A DNA stretch of 64,000 bases from Micromonospora echinospora (lineage in GTDB: Bacteria > Actinomycetota > Actinomycetes > Mycobacteriales > Micromonosporaceae). How positions within the stretch are numbered: position 1 is the stretch's first letter; each line of letters opens with the position of its first letter. The stretch covers positions 4,366,001 through 4,430,000 of the forward strand of contig NZ_JACHJC010000001.1 of NCBI RefSeq assembly GCF_014203425.1, in the 5' to 3' direction. The notes under the pieces are model-generated. The model was not told where the DNA came from. It saw only the letters and a list, made by a program, of their open reading frames with translations, and did no database searches. This document shows positions 37,205 to 46,058 of the stretch, piece by piece. Both the position numbers and the translations under genes were made by a program.

Positions 37205-38107
37205 TCACCAGCCGACCGAGCCGAGGCTGACCGGGGTGAGGCGGCGCACCTGCGGCTCGATCCACTGTGCCGCGGTGACCAGCTTGACCAGCCGGTCGAT
37301 GGTCTCCGGCGGCCCCGCCACGAAACTGCGCTGGTCCGCCGGGCAGCCGTACCTGTCGTCGAACGTGCCGCCGTCGAGCGCGCGTACCGCCATGCCGGCT
37401 TCGACGGCGAGCAGCATCCCGGCGGGCAGGTCGACCGCCTCGGGCCGGTAGCCGACGATGCCGTCGATGTCGCCGCGGGCCAGCATCACCCAGGACAGCA
37501 GCGGCGCCCACAGTTGCAGCACCCGGCGGGCGGTCGTGTCGAGCACCACCTTCAGTGCCCGGGCGGTGCTGTCGTCCCGGCGTACCTCGTGCCCCTGGGT
37601 CCAGGCCAGCACCGGAGCGGGCGGCACCGGGCGGTGCGCGGCGCGCAGCGGCCGCCCGGCCGCGCCGGAGGTGTGCACGAACGCGCCCCGGCCCCGCACC
37701 GCCGACCAGGTACGGCCGGCGACCGGGTCGTGGACCACGCCGAGCACCGGCGAGCCGTTGTCGCACAGGGCGATCCCGACCACGTACGCGGGCAGCCCGA
37801 TCGCCACGTTGTTGGTGCCGTCGAGCGGGTCGACAAGCCACGCGAAGGCGGTGTCCGGAGCGTACTCGCCGCCCTCCTCGGCGATCACGCCGTGCTCCGG
37901 CCAGCGGGCCCGGATCCGGTCGACGATCAGCCGCTCGGCGGCCAGGTCGAGGTCGGTGACCAGGTCGCCGGTGTCGTTCTTGACCCGGGCGTGCACGTCC
38001 CCCCGGGTGCCCCGGCGCAGCAGCCGACCCGCCGCCTGGGCGGCCTCCACCGCGAACCGGTGCGCCTCGCGCAGGTCGGGCCCGCCTCTGCTCGGCTCCA
38101 CGTCCAT
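37205..38107 (-). CDS. Inositol monophosphatase-family phosphatase
   Basis: About 300 residues with the Mg/Li-sensitive phosphatase motifs: VTDLDLAAERLIVDRI, EEGGEY, WLVDPLDGTNN (DPxDGT) and the late Asp in RPEAVDLPAG where WDxAAG is usual; Trp is absent. Family substrates include inositol phosphates, histidinol phosphate and 3'-phosphoadenosine nucleotides. It begins 15 nt after the cupin-like gene and is the third gene of a probable operon with the two-TM protein. Confidence 0.87.
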   Translation of the reverse strand: MDVEPSRGGPDLREAHRFAVEAAQAAGRLLRRGTRGDVHARVKNDTGDLVTDLDLAAERLIVDRIRARWPEHGVIAEEGGEYAPDTAFAWLVDPLDGTNNVAIGLPAYVVGIALCDNGSPVLGVVHDPVAGRTWSAVRGRGAFVHTSGAAGRPLRAAHRPVPPAPVLAWTQGHEVRRDDSTARALKVVLDTTARRVLQLWAPLLSWVMLARGDIDGIVGYRPEAVDLPAGMLLAVEAGMAVRALDGGTFDDRYGCPADQRSFVAGPPETIDRLVKLVTAAQWIEPQVRRLTPVSLGSVGW

Positions 38108-38122
38108 GGCTCCTCCAGCCAG

Positions 38123-38776
38123 TCAGCCCCGTGCCACAAGTCGCGCGATCGCCCGCGCCATCCGCGCGGTCTCCGCCGCGTCGCATCGGTCCCGGCGTAC
38201 CCGGTGGCTGCGCCCGTCCACCGCGCCGAGGCTCAGGTCGCACGCGCCGGGAGTGGTCCGGCCGAGCGCCACTGTCACCGCCGGCTCACCGGCGTCGACC
38301 TCCGAGGTGTGGAAGCCGCCGGCGCGCAGCGCGTACGAGTCGCCGGCCGAGTGCGTCTCCACGGTGGCGGTCATCGCGGTGACCAGCCGATCGGTGGCGG
38401 CCATCTCGTCCACCTCGCCGAGGCTGCGCACCTCGTAGACCCGCCAGGACGGGTCGGCGGGCTCGTCGTCGACCTCGATCAGCTCGTTGCGGACGGTGCC
38501 GTGCAGCACGTGGCTGAGCAGGTCCCAGCTGTGCGAGTGCATGGTGGAGGTGGTCGGGCGCACCTGCGGCGGGTCGGCGGGCCAGGCGTGCACGCAGACG
38601 CCGTCGGGGCCGTCGCGTTCCACCGGCAGGCAGGTGAAGCCGAGCGGGTGCCGGACTGCGCGCAGCGGGCGCCGCCCCTCGGCGACGTCGTCGAGCACGT
38701 CCAGCACCCAGCCGCGTAGGAGCTCCGGCCGGGTGCCCCGGTCGATCTCCCGTTCGAGGTCTGTGTAACTGGTCAT
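38123..38776 (-). CDS. Cupin-like protein, function unknown
   Basis: About 217 residues. The region RPTTSTMHSHSWDLLSHVLHGTVRNELIEV has a cupin-type HxH motif followed by a spacing that fits a metal-binding beta-barrel, and FHTSEVDAGEPAVTVAL fits the second cupin motif. Distant likeness to cysteine-dioxygenase-type cupins is possible but not shown. The start ATG overlaps the upstream membrane-protein stop by 4 nt, so the two are translationally coupled. The IMPase-like gene follows after 15 nt. Confidence 0.7.
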   Translation of the reverse strand: MTSYTDLEREIDRGTRPELLRGWVLDVLDDVAEGRRPLRAVRHPLGFTCLPVERDGPDGVCVHAWPADPPQVRPTTSTMHSHSWDLLSHVLHGTVRNELIEVDDEPADPSWRVYEVRSLGEVDEMAATDRLVTAMTATVETHSAGDSYALRAGGFHTSEVDAGEPAVTVALGRTTPGACDLSLGAVDGRSHRVRRDRCDAAETARMARAIARLVARG

Positions 38777-39774
38777 GAGTACGGATTCCTCGCCTGGACG
38801 GCTTTGCCGATGATGTCGGCCACCTCGCGGTCGCCGAAGGAGCGGGGCAGCGTCAGGCCGAGCGCGGCGAACAGCCGCCGTACCTGCTCGACCGACGGCT
38901 CGTCGTCGAGCTTGACCTGGGCCGCGGCCTCGATCGGCACGCGCCGGCTCTGCCGGCGGCTGTAGTCCAGCTCGATGTTGAAGCGGTTGTAGTAGACCTC
39001 GCCGCGGTCGATGCGCAGCGCGGGCGTCTGCGGGTTCTCCTGGGTGATGACGACGCAGGAGGAGGAGAGGTCGTAGCGGAACGTGGTCATCTGCGCGGAG
39101 AGCCGGACGTCGACGGTGAGCAGGCCGGAGCGTTGCAGGTGCCAGCAGGCGGCCAGCACCGTCGCGTAGGACTCCTTGCGGGTGCGGTCGACGGTCCACG
39201 GCTCGCCCGGCGCGTCCGGGTCGAGGCTGCGCCGGAACCGCGCGTACCGCTCGCAGACCTCCTCGTCGGTCGGGTCGATGATCTCGATCGCGACGGTGAG
39301 CGTGGCGTTGCGCCGCCGGGCGTGTTCCAGGCAGTCCGGCAGCGTGACCGCGCGCAGGAAGGTGCCGGTGCCGCCCTTGAAGCTCCACTGGTCGGTGTGC
39401 CGCCGCGCGTCGGCGAGCGCCTGCCCGACCTCGCTGCCGTGCAGGACCCGCACCATGGACACGCTGTCGATGGCCTCGCGGGCCCGGTTCAGCGCGCCTT
39501 CGGGGCCGGTGATCTCCTGCATCTGCGGCACCAGGTCGGTCAGCCGGTCGCGGGTGTCCGAGATGACCTGGCGGACCTCCCGCTCGGTGGTGCGCCGGCG
39601 CAGCCGGTCGCGCAGCATCGCCTGTGCGAGCAGACCCAGGACCAGCAGGATCGCGCTGTTGACGACCTCCTGGTCGACCGCGTTGGTCAGGCCGAGCACG
39701 GACACCGTGAGCGCCAGCACCAGGCCGATGAACGCGTCGAGATTGGTCACGACCCAGGCGAGCAGGCGCGTCAT
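38773..39774 (-). CDS. Two-TM membrane protein with cytoplasmic PLD-like domain, unknown function
   Basis: About 333 residues. Two N-terminal membrane helices (about 4-28 and 38-55) precede a cytoplasmic helix (TTEREVRQVISDTRDRLTDLVPQMQ) and a globular domain with SVSMVRVLHGSEVGQALADARR, FKGGTGTFLRAVTLPDCLEHAR and LTVAIEIIDPTDEEV. The GTGTFLRxVTLP segment recalls non-catalytic PLD-like domains of bacterial signalling proteins, but no HKD pair is present. I do not recognise a named family. First gene of a three-gene operon with the cupin-like and IMPase-like proteins. Confidence 0.7.
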   Translation of the reverse strand: MTRLLAWVVTNLDAFIGLVLALTVSVLGLTNAVDQEVVNSAILLVLGLLAQAMLRDRLRRRTTEREVRQVISDTRDRLTDLVPQMQEITGPEGALNRAREAIDSVSMVRVLHGSEVGQALADARRHTDQWSFKGGTGTFLRAVTLPDCLEHARRRNATLTVAIEIIDPTDEEVCERYARFRRSLDPDAPGEPWTVDRTRKESYATVLAACWHLQRSGLLTVDVRLSAQMTTFRYDLSSSCVVITQENPQTPALRIDRGEVYYNRFNIELDYSRRQSRRVPIEAAAQVKLDDEPSVEQVRRLFAALGLTLPRSFGDREVADIIGKAVQARNPYS

Positions 39775-39829
39775 GACATCCCCCGGTCGACGACGGAACC
39801 TCCATGATAGCCCGCTGTCAATGTCGCCA

Positions 39830-40606
39830 TCACACCCTGTTTCCGGCCGGTGGCGGCCCGCCCTGCCGGCGGGCGGCGCAGATCAGGGAGCCGCCGAGCC
39901 CGGGCGCGGCGCGGGCCAGCCGGCGCGAGGCCACCCACCGCCCGCCGGGCAGCCGCCAGCCGACCTCGTTGGAGCGCAGGGCCACCGGCGTGAACCCGGC
40001 GCGGCGCAGCGTCCGGCGCAGCAGCGAGGCGGTGAACGGGCGGATGTGCAGCCACAGATAGGGGTGCAGCGGGTCCACCTGGCGCGGCGCCCGGCCGGCG
40101 AGGAACGCCAGCCGGTCCTGCACCGGCGCCAGATTCGGGGTGGTGAGCACCAGCAGCCCGTCCGGCGCCAGCACCCGGTGACACTCCCGCAGCAGCGCCA
40201 GGGGGTCGTACACGTGCTCGATCAGTTCCCCGGCGAGCAGCCCGGCGAAGTGGCCGGCGCGGAACGGCAGCCCGCGGGTGGCGTCCAGGCAGACCGGCAG
40301 CGCCCGGCCGCCGGTCACCGCGCGGGCCGTGCCCAGCGCCGCCTCGGCCATGTCGGCGAGCACGAGCGGGCCGGGCAGCGCGTCCGGGTCGAGCATGCCG
40401 CGCGGCCCGCAGCCCAGTTCCAGCACCGGCCCGCCGCCGGTCACCCCTTCGGCCATCAGCCGGGCCGCGACGGCACGGCGCACCCGGTGGTACGGGTCGT
40501 CGACGTACCCGTCGACCTCCGCGCCGTCGTGGTACCGGCGGTGGTTGGCGTGCCGGCCGTGCGCCAGCGCGCGGTGCGACGACGTCCCGGTCGGCGGCTC
40601 GGCCAT
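39830..40606 (-). CDS. Class I SAM-dependent methyltransferase
   Basis: About 258 residues. SAM motif I reads GPVLELGCGPRGM, motif II VLADMAEAALGTAR, and the post-motif region LPFRAGHFAGLLAGELIEHVYDPLALLRECHRVLAPDGLLVLTTPN is typical of methyltransferase 11/23-type enzymes acting on small molecules. A C-terminal segment (HPYLWLHIRPFTASLLRRTLRRAGF) completes the fold. GGAGG precedes the ATG at 40606. Its substrate is unknown. Confidence 0.87.
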   Translation of the reverse strand: MAEPPTGTSSHRALAHGRHANHRRYHDGAEVDGYVDDPYHRVRRAVAARLMAEGVTGGGPVLELGCGPRGMLDPDALPGPLVLADMAEAALGTARAVTGGRALPVCLDATRGLPFRAGHFAGLLAGELIEHVYDPLALLRECHRVLAPDGLLVLTTPNLAPVQDRLAFLAGRAPRQVDPLHPYLWLHIRPFTASLLRRTLRRAGFTPVALRSNEVGWRLPGGRWVASRRLARAAPGLGGSLICAARRQGGPPPAGNRV

Positions 40607-40714
40607 CACCCCTCCACAGCGGACACCGGCCCCGTCGGCGGTGTCCGCACCAAGCCTCGCACCGGTCGCGCCCGGCGGCGCGCACATCCGCACCGCCGGG
40701 CGTGGGGGCGGGCG

Positions 40715-41674
40715 TCAGAGCGCGCGGGCCCAGTCCAGCCGGGTGCTGTCGTCGTACTCGTCGCCGGGGATCCACCACTGCTCGCCGAAGCCGCTGGTGG
40801 ACACGATGATGTTGCCGCCGTCGGGGTACTCGTTCTCCGGCGGGACCGACAGCGCGGCGCAGTACCGGCCGTCCGGGGAGAACACCGGCGACAGGTAGAA
40901 CCGGGGTTCGCCGGTGAGTCTCTTCAGGCCGGTGCCCCCGATCCGCACCGACGCCAGCGAGTGGTTGCTGGACTCCAGGTCGGGATACCAGCGGTCGGTG
41001 CGGAACACCACGCGCCCGGAGTCGGGCATGAAGACCGGCGAGCCGAAGAGCTCGCCCGGTGCCCCGGGCGTGTAGAGCCGCCGCGCCGTGCCGGTCGTCA
41101 GTTCGAGCACGCGCAGTTGCGGGCCCTCCGAACGGCTGTGCCACCGCAGGACGATCATGGAGCCGTCCCGGGACCAGTCCGGGTCGGCCATGGAGTGCCC
41201 CTGGACCAGGACGCGGGTGCCGCCGGTCGCGACGTCGACGGCGATCAGCCGGTCGTGGTTCTCCCCGGTGACCAGGGCGATCTCGGTGCCGTCCGGCGAC
41301 CAGGTCGGCGCGCCGTAGCGGACGCCGAACGGGTCGGCGAGCAGCGTGCGCTTCTGGCCGGTGATCCGGTCGTACACCGCCACGAACGGCTCCAGCGAGC
41401 CGTCGCCCGAGCGGGCCGTGTTGACCCAGGCCACGTACCGGCCGTCCGGTGAGGTCTTGGCGTGGTCCCCGTTCGGCAGCAGCTCCCGTGGAGTGGTGCG
41501 GCCCGGTTCGATCTGGAGCACACCCCAGCCGACGCTGACCAGCCACGGCCCGTTGACCGCCTCGGCGGCGGGCGCGGCGGCCCCGGCGGTGGACGTGGCG
41601 GCCAGCCCGGTCGCGGCCGCGACCCCGGTCAGCGCGGCGGTACGCAGCAGGGCACGACGATTCATTGCTGTCAT
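40715..41674 (-). CDS. Exported TolB-like/PD40 beta-propeller protein
   Basis: About 319 residues. The N-terminus has a twin-arginine-type signal (MNRRALLRTAALTGVAAATG, cleavage near AGAAAP). The rest is a WD40-like PD40 propeller with repeated TSPDGRYVAWVN, PTWSPDGTEIALVTG, PDWSRDGSMIVLRWH, PVFMPDSGRVVFRTD and PVFSPDGRYCAALSV blades. No catalytic domain follows, so it is likely a binding or scaffold protein outside the membrane. Start at 41674 or the second Met at 41665. Confidence 0.85.
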   Translation of the reverse strand: MTAMNRRALLRTAALTGVAAATGLAATSTAGAAAPAAEAVNGPWLVSVGWGVLQIEPGRTTPRELLPNGDHAKTSPDGRYVAWVNTARSGDGSLEPFVAVYDRITGQKRTLLADPFGVRYGAPTWSPDGTEIALVTGENHDRLIAVDVATGGTRVLVQGHSMADPDWSRDGSMIVLRWHSRSEGPQLRVLELTTGTARRLYTPGAPGELFGSPVFMPDSGRVVFRTDRWYPDLESSNHSLASVRIGGTGLKRLTGEPRFYLSPVFSPDGRYCAALSVPPENEYPDGGNIIVSTSGFGEQWWIPGDEYDDSTRLDWARAL

Positions 41675-41813
41675 TCGACAACCCCCGTGAGAGACGTGAC
41701 CCTCACCCTCGCGAGTGGATCGATCGACCGGAATCGGACGAGCGGCTCCTTCACGTTCGGCTGCTCGTCCATCACCGGCGGTGAGAGCGGCGAGGACCGG
41801 TACGCTCGCTCCG

Positions 41814-42407
41814 ATGACCTCCGACGCCCTGCGCCGCGCCCTCACCGAGCCGGGTGACCCGCCGCTGCTCCCGCTGCCCGGCGTCGCGGTCGAGCTGCTG
41901 GCCGCCGTCGCCGCTTCGCCGCGCCTGGGCGCGCACCTGCGGCTGGTGCACGACGTCGCCTGGCACCTGACCGCCGCGTTCGCCGACCGGTTCGCCGCGG
42001 TGCCGTTCGACAGGCAGGCGGTGCTGTTCGGCGCCGCGGTGCACGACTTCGGCAAGGTCGAGCATCCCGCCGAGCTGACCGGCCCGGGCTCCGCGCACGA
42101 GGAGGCGGGCTACCAGTTGCTGCTGCGCTTCGGCGTACCCGAGGAGCGGGCCCGCTTCGCCGTCACCCACGCCGCCTGGCACTCCCCCGGCGTGCAGTTG
42201 GAGGACCTGCTGGTCAGCCTCGCCGACAAGGTGTGGAAGGGCCGCCGGGTCACCGATCTGGAGCAGCTCGTGGTCGACCGGCTAACCGCCATCACCGGCC
42301 AGGAGCGCTGGCAGACGTTCCTGGAGCTGGACGACGTGCTCGCCGAGCTGGCCGCGGGCGCGGACCGCCGGCTGGCGTTCCAGGCCGAACACCCGGTGCA
42401 CGACTGA
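41814..42407 (+). CDS. HD-domain phosphohydrolase
   Basis: About 197 residues. HD-superfamily metal ligands are visible: H in LVHDVAWHLTAAF, the HD pair in FGAAVHDFGKVEHP, then VTHAAWHSP and the late Asp in LVSLADKVWKGRR. The pattern is that of small nucleotide or phosphate-ester hydrolases. Start ATG 41814; the frame upstream is open but not conserved-looking. It is divergent from the TolB-like gene. Confidence 0.85.
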   Translation: MTSDALRRALTEPGDPPLLPLPGVAVELLAAVAASPRLGAHLRLVHDVAWHLTAAFADRFAAVPFDRQAVLFGAAVHDFGKVEHPAELTGPGSAHEEAGYQLLLRFGVPEERARFAVTHAAWHSPGVQLEDLLVSLADKVWKGRRVTDLEQLVVDRLTAITGQERWQTFLELDDVLAELAAGADRRLAFQAEHPVHD

Positions 42408-42516
42408 CGCCGGTCCGACGGCGGCGATGAGTCCGGCGCCGGTGCGCGGTCTTCACTGGGTCGGTGTTCTCCGATCTCCGGGAGGAAGCCTGAGCAGCAG
42501 CGAAGCGCGGGGCCGG

Positions 42517-43131
42517 GTGCGGGCGTTCGTCACCGTGTCCCTGGACGGCTACGTCACCGGTCCGGACGACCACGCGGGCCAGGGGTTCGGTGTCGGCGGC
42601 GAGCGGCTGCACCACTGGGTGATGGGCGGGCCGTGGACGTACGACACGCCGCGCGAGGCCGGCGCGGGCATGGCCGACGAGGACCGCGCGTACTTCGACG
42701 AGTTGCTGGCGGGCACCGGCGCCGCGCTGTGCGGCCGGGGCATGTACGACGCCGCCGGCGCCTGGGGCGGCCGCAACCCGTTCGAGGCGCCCCTGGTCGT
42801 GCTCACCCACCGCACCGCCGACCAGCCCCACCCGGACGCCGGTTTCCTCATGGTCGACGGGTTCGACGCGGCGCTGGCGGCGGCCCGGCGTACGGCCGGT
42901 GACGGCGCGGTGGTCATCGGCGGGGGCGCCGACGTCATCCGGCAGGCGCTCGCGGCCGGCGTGGTCGACGAGCTGGGCCTGTCCACCGCGCCGGTGATCC
43001 TCGGTCGCGGGAAGCGGCTGTTCGAGGGCTTCGACCGGGACGTCGACCTGGAGATCCGCGCCGTGCACCACTCGCGCTACGCGGTGCACGTCCGGTACGC
43101 CGTCGGCCGCCGCTCGAGAGGCACCGCCTGA
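42517..43131 (+). CDS. Dihydrofolate-reductase-like (RibD C-terminal domain) protein
   Basis: About 204 residues: VRAFVTVSLDGYVTGPDD at the start, LAGTGAALCGRGMYDAAGAWGG, PLVVLTHRT, and VIGGGADVIRQALAAGVVDELGLSTAPVILGRGKRLF, the DHFR/RibD-C signature of NADPH-dependent pyrimidine-type reductases. The GTG at 42517 matches the family start. A CTG at 42490 next to GGAGGAA, or the ATG at 42427, would lengthen the protein. Substrate unknown. Confidence 0.85.
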   Translation: MRAFVTVSLDGYVTGPDDHAGQGFGVGGERLHHWVMGGPWTYDTPREAGAGMADEDRAYFDELLAGTGAALCGRGMYDAAGAWGGRNPFEAPLVVLTHRTADQPHPDAGFLMVDGFDAALAAARRTAGDGAVVIGGGADVIRQALAAGVVDELGLSTAPVILGRGKRLFEGFDRDVDLEIRAVHHSRYAVHVRYAVGRRSRGTA

Positions 43132-43143
43132 CGTCAGCGGCGT

Positions 43144-43656
43144 TCAGCCGGTGACGGCCTCCCACGCCTGCTCGGTGGCGTCCCGCGTCCGCTCGGCGGA
43201 CCGGCCGTCGCGGGCGGTGACGGTCACGACGAGCGTGTCCGCCCGCCGCCAGCAGGTGGTCGACCCGTCGGCGCCACTGTGGCAGGTGGTCTCGGCGCCG
43301 GGCGCGGCCGTGCCGCCGCCGAGGCGCGACTGCAACGCCCGCCCCACAGAGGTGATGCCGACCGGATTGCCGTAGTAGGCCTCGAGGGTCAGCGGCGGCG
43401 GGATCGCCTCGCCGTACCCGTTGATCACCACGGCGAGCCCGGGTGGGCCGTCAACCAGCGGCGGGAGTTTGTCGCGCCCGGTGTCCTGACGGGGCAGGCC
43501 GGCCAGCTCGGCCGGAGCGGTGAGCCGGTCGAGCTCCAGCGGGCCGGACCGGGCCGGATCCGGCTCGTCCCGCCCACAGCCGGCCGAACCGATCGAGACG
43601 GCGACGGCCAGGGCACTGGCAGCCAGTCGGGCAGCGCGACGGGGATGTCCGGTCAC
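43144..43656 (-). CDS. Lipoprotein of unknown function
   Basis: About 170 residues. The N-terminal signal ends in a lipobox (SIGSAGC), so Cys is lipidated and the protein is outside the membrane. The body has GPLELDRLTAPAELAGL, a NGYGEAIPPPLTLEAYYGNP segment and two Cys flanking TTCHSGADGSTTC that may form a disulfide. GGGAGGA precedes the GTG start. It begins 11 nt after the ABC permease stop, so it may be the last gene of that operon, although a role in the peptide pathway is not evident. Confidence 0.7.
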   Translation of the reverse strand: MTGHPRRAARLAASALAVAVSIGSAGCGRDEPDPARSGPLELDRLTAPAELAGLPRQDTGRDKLPPLVDGPPGLAVVINGYGEAIPPPLTLEAYYGNPVGITSVGRALQSRLGGGTAAPGAETTCHSGADGSTTCWRRADTLVVTVTARDGRSAERTRDATEQAWEAVTG

Positions 43657-43667
43657 GAGATCCTCCC

Positions 43668-44471
43668 TCACCGTGGGGCGACTGTGTAGCGTCGGTATCT
43701 CCAGGTCGCAAGCGGCGCGAACATGAGCAGGATGCCGATAGTCCATCCTATCGACATCCAAACCGGATGCTCGGCGGCGAATCCGTTCGGCGGTGCCGTG
43801 CCGGCCCCACCGGCCGCCTCTCGGACGGCCTGCGTCACCGCGCTCACCGGGTTCCAAGTCGCTATCCCCCGAAGCCCGGAGGGCAGTTGGTCGATCGGCA
43901 CGAATGCGCTCGACAGGAACGTGGCCGGAAAGAGCCAGATGAGGCTCGCGCTCTGCGCCACCTCGGCGTTGCGCACCGCCAGGCCGAGCGTGGCGGTGAC
44001 CCAGGTCAGCGCGTACCCGAAGCCCAGAACCAGCGCGCCACCGGTGAGCAGTCCGGCCGCGTCGCCGGCCGGCCGCCATCCCACTGCGAGTCCCGCGCCT
44101 GCGCAGACCAGGACCACGAGCACCATGCTGAGCAGATCCCCGGCCGTGCGCCCGACCAGGACCGCGGCACCCGCCATCGGCAGCGACCGGAAACGATCCA
44201 CGATACCGCGTCGCACGTCGTCCGCGAGGCCGATGGCGGTGATCGCGGAGACCCACACCGCGCTCTGCACGATGACGCCCGGCATCAGGTACGCGCGGTA
44301 GTCCGACCCGGGCACCGTGATGGCATCCCCGAAGACGTACGCGAAGAGCACGACGAACAGCACCGGCTGGATCGTGGTGAAGACCAACAGGTCAGGCACC
44401 CGGCGGATGCGGATGGCGTTGCGCCAGGTCAGGATCGCGCTGTCGGTGAGCGCCCCGCGCAGGGTCGTCAT
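43668..44471 (-). CDS. ABC-2 type transporter permease (DrrB-like)
   Basis: About 267 residues with six predicted membrane helices. DrrB/ABC-2 features: an N-terminal TWRNAIRIRRVPDLLVFTTIQPVLFVVLF segment, a central cytoplasmic GIVDRFRSLPMAGAAVLVGRTAGDL loop and ATFLSSAFVPIDQLPSGLRGIATWNPVSAVTQAVR near the end. It overlaps the ATPase gene by 4 nt. As part of an operon with the biosynthetic GNAT and ALDH genes it is the probable exporter of, or self-protection system for, the peptide. Confidence 0.92.
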   Translation of the reverse strand: MTTLRGALTDSAILTWRNAIRIRRVPDLLVFTTIQPVLFVVLFAYVFGDAITVPGSDYRAYLMPGVIVQSAVWVSAITAIGLADDVRRGIVDRFRSLPMAGAAVLVGRTAGDLLSMVLVVLVCAGAGLAVGWRPAGDAAGLLTGGALVLGFGYALTWVTATLGLAVRNAEVAQSASLIWLFPATFLSSAFVPIDQLPSGLRGIATWNPVSAVTQAVREAAGGAGTAPPNGFAAEHPVWMSIGWTIGILLMFAPLATWRYRRYTVAPR

Positions 44472-45418
44472 CGGTGTCCGCCTTCCTCCGCCGCAGTCAG
44501 GGCCAGGAAGACGTCGTCTAGACTGGGCCGCTCCGTGCCCAGTTCCAGCGGCTCCACACCGTGCGCACGGAGGTCACCCGCCAGCCCGATCATCGCGACG
44601 GTGGCGTCGGCCACCGGCACGGAGAGCCGGCACCCGTCCGGGCTCCGGTCCGGCTCCCGCAGGCCGTGTGCCGCCAGTAGACGCGCCGCGCGGTCAGCGT
44701 CCCGCCGGTCCACTGTCACCGCCAAACGATCGCCGCCGAGGCATTTCTTGAGATCCTCGGGCGTGCCCTCGGTCACCAGGCGGCCGCCGGCGAGGATCGC
44801 GATGCGATCGGCGAGCCGGTCCGCTTCGTCCAGGTACTGCGTGGTGAGCAGCACGGTCACCCCGTCCTCGGCGAGCCCTCTGACGATGTCCCACAGGGCC
44901 CGGCGGCCGGCCGGGTCCACTCCCGTCGTCGGCTCGTCCAGGATCAGCACGTCGGGACGCCCGATCAGCGCACAGGCCAGATCGAGGCGTCGACGCATCC
45001 CGCCGGAATAACCTCGGGCCGGGCGGTCCGCGGCGCTGTCGAGCCCCAGCCGCCGGATCAACGATTCGGCTCGGCTGCGCGTGGTGCGGCGGTCGAGCTG
45101 GTAGAGACGGCCCACCATGGTCAGGTTCTCCAGACCGGTGAGGTACTCGTCGACTGCGGCGAACTGACCGGAGAGGCCGATCCGGCGCCGGACCTGGGCG
45201 GGCGCGGCCACCACGTCGACGCCGCAGATCCGGGCGCTTCCGGCGTCCGGTGGCTGCAACGTCGACAGGATGCGGACCAGCGTCGTCTTGCCGGCCCCGT
45301 TCGGGCCGAGGACCGCCACGATGCTGCCGCGCGGGACCGCCAGGCTGAGGCCGTCCAGAGCAGGCGTGCTGCCGTACGACTTGTGCAGATCGCGCACGTC
45401 GATGGCCGGCTCAGTCAT
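44468..45418 (-). CDS. ABC transporter ATPase (DrrA-like)
   Basis: About 316 residues. Walker A GPNGAGKTTL, Q-loop SGQFAAVDEYLTG, signature YSGGMRRRLDLACALIGRPDVLILDEPTTGVDP (ABC motif plus Walker B) and H-loop region TTQYLDEAD, then the C-terminal DrrA-type extension. It pairs with the DrrB-like permease. Its start overlaps the GNAT stop by 8 nt and its end overlaps the permease start by 4 nt. Confidence 0.95.
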   Translation of the reverse strand: MTEPAIDVRDLHKSYGSTPALDGLSLAVPRGSIVAVLGPNGAGKTTLVRILSTLQPPDAGSARICGVDVVAAPAQVRRRIGLSGQFAAVDEYLTGLENLTMVGRLYQLDRRTTRSRAESLIRRLGLDSAADRPARGYSGGMRRRLDLACALIGRPDVLILDEPTTGVDPAGRRALWDIVRGLAEDGVTVLLTTQYLDEADRLADRIAILAGGRLVTEGTPEDLKKCLGGDRLAVTVDRRDADRAARLLAAHGLREPDRSPDGCRLSVPVADATVAMIGLAGDLRAHGVEPLELGTERPSLDDVFLALTAAEEGGHR

Positions 45419-46058
45419 CGGCCGGCTCCCCGACGAGACGGCGGGCCACGTCGACGGGCGCGGCGGCGAGGTAGCGGGACAACACCCGTCGCGCGGCCCG
45501 GCGGTCCTCGGCCGGCACCGCTTCCGCCGACGGGTGCCGGCCGGGCGAAGCGGCGTACTCGGTGGCGAGCAGCGACGAGACGACGGCGTGGTGGAAGCGC
45601 CCGTCGAGGTAGAAGTAGTCGCGGAGCACCCCTTCCACCGTCAGCCCCAACGCCGCCACCGTCTCGATCATCATGCGGTCGAAGGTGGCGGTGACCAGCT
45701 CCACGCGGTGGGCGTTCAGGGTACGGAAGAGGTAGCCGAACAACAGGGCGAACGCCTCCCGGCCGGCGTCGGCACCCCAGCGTTCCGGATCGCCCACCAC
45801 GTGCTCGATCGTGTAGCCGCCGGTGACGCCGGCACGTCGCCACGACAGCGCGCCGATCGGGTCGCCGTGCGCATGCTCTACGACGAGAGTGGTCTGCCGG
45901 GTCCCCCCGATCACCTCCCGGGCCTGTGACGGCGTCAGGAACCGCGGCCCTCGCGACGAGTGCACCACGGTCTCCGCGGCCAGCCAGCGCGCCACCAGTG
46001 CCACGTCGTCGTCATCCAGGGCGCGTAACCGGACCGACGTCCCACCGAGCATGCTCAT
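45411..46058 (-). CDS. GNAT acyltransferase of the peptide cluster, copy 1
   Basis: About 215 residues. RimJ/RimL-type GNAT (VRLRALDDDDVALVARWLA; RVELVTATFDRMMIETVAALGLTVEGVLRDYFYLDGRFHHAVVSSLL). It shares the ending VLRDYxYxDGxxHxAV with the second GNAT at 57211 and both continue into a similar C-terminal region, so the two are paralogues. In goadvionin biosynthesis a GNAT joins the acyl chain to the avionin peptide N-terminus; this protein, or its paralogue, is the candidate here (inference). Translationally coupled to the ALDH gene by an ATGA overlap. Confidence 0.85.
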   Translation of the reverse strand: MSMLGGTSVRLRALDDDDVALVARWLAAETVVHSSRGPRFLTPSQAREVIGGTRQTTLVVEHAHGDPIGALSWRRAGVTGGYTIEHVVGDPERWGADAGREAFALLFGYLFRTLNAHRVELVTATFDRMMIETVAALGLTVEGVLRDYFYLDGRFHHAVVSSLLATEYAASPGRHPSAEAVPAEDRRAARRVLSRYLAAAPVDVARRLVGEPADD

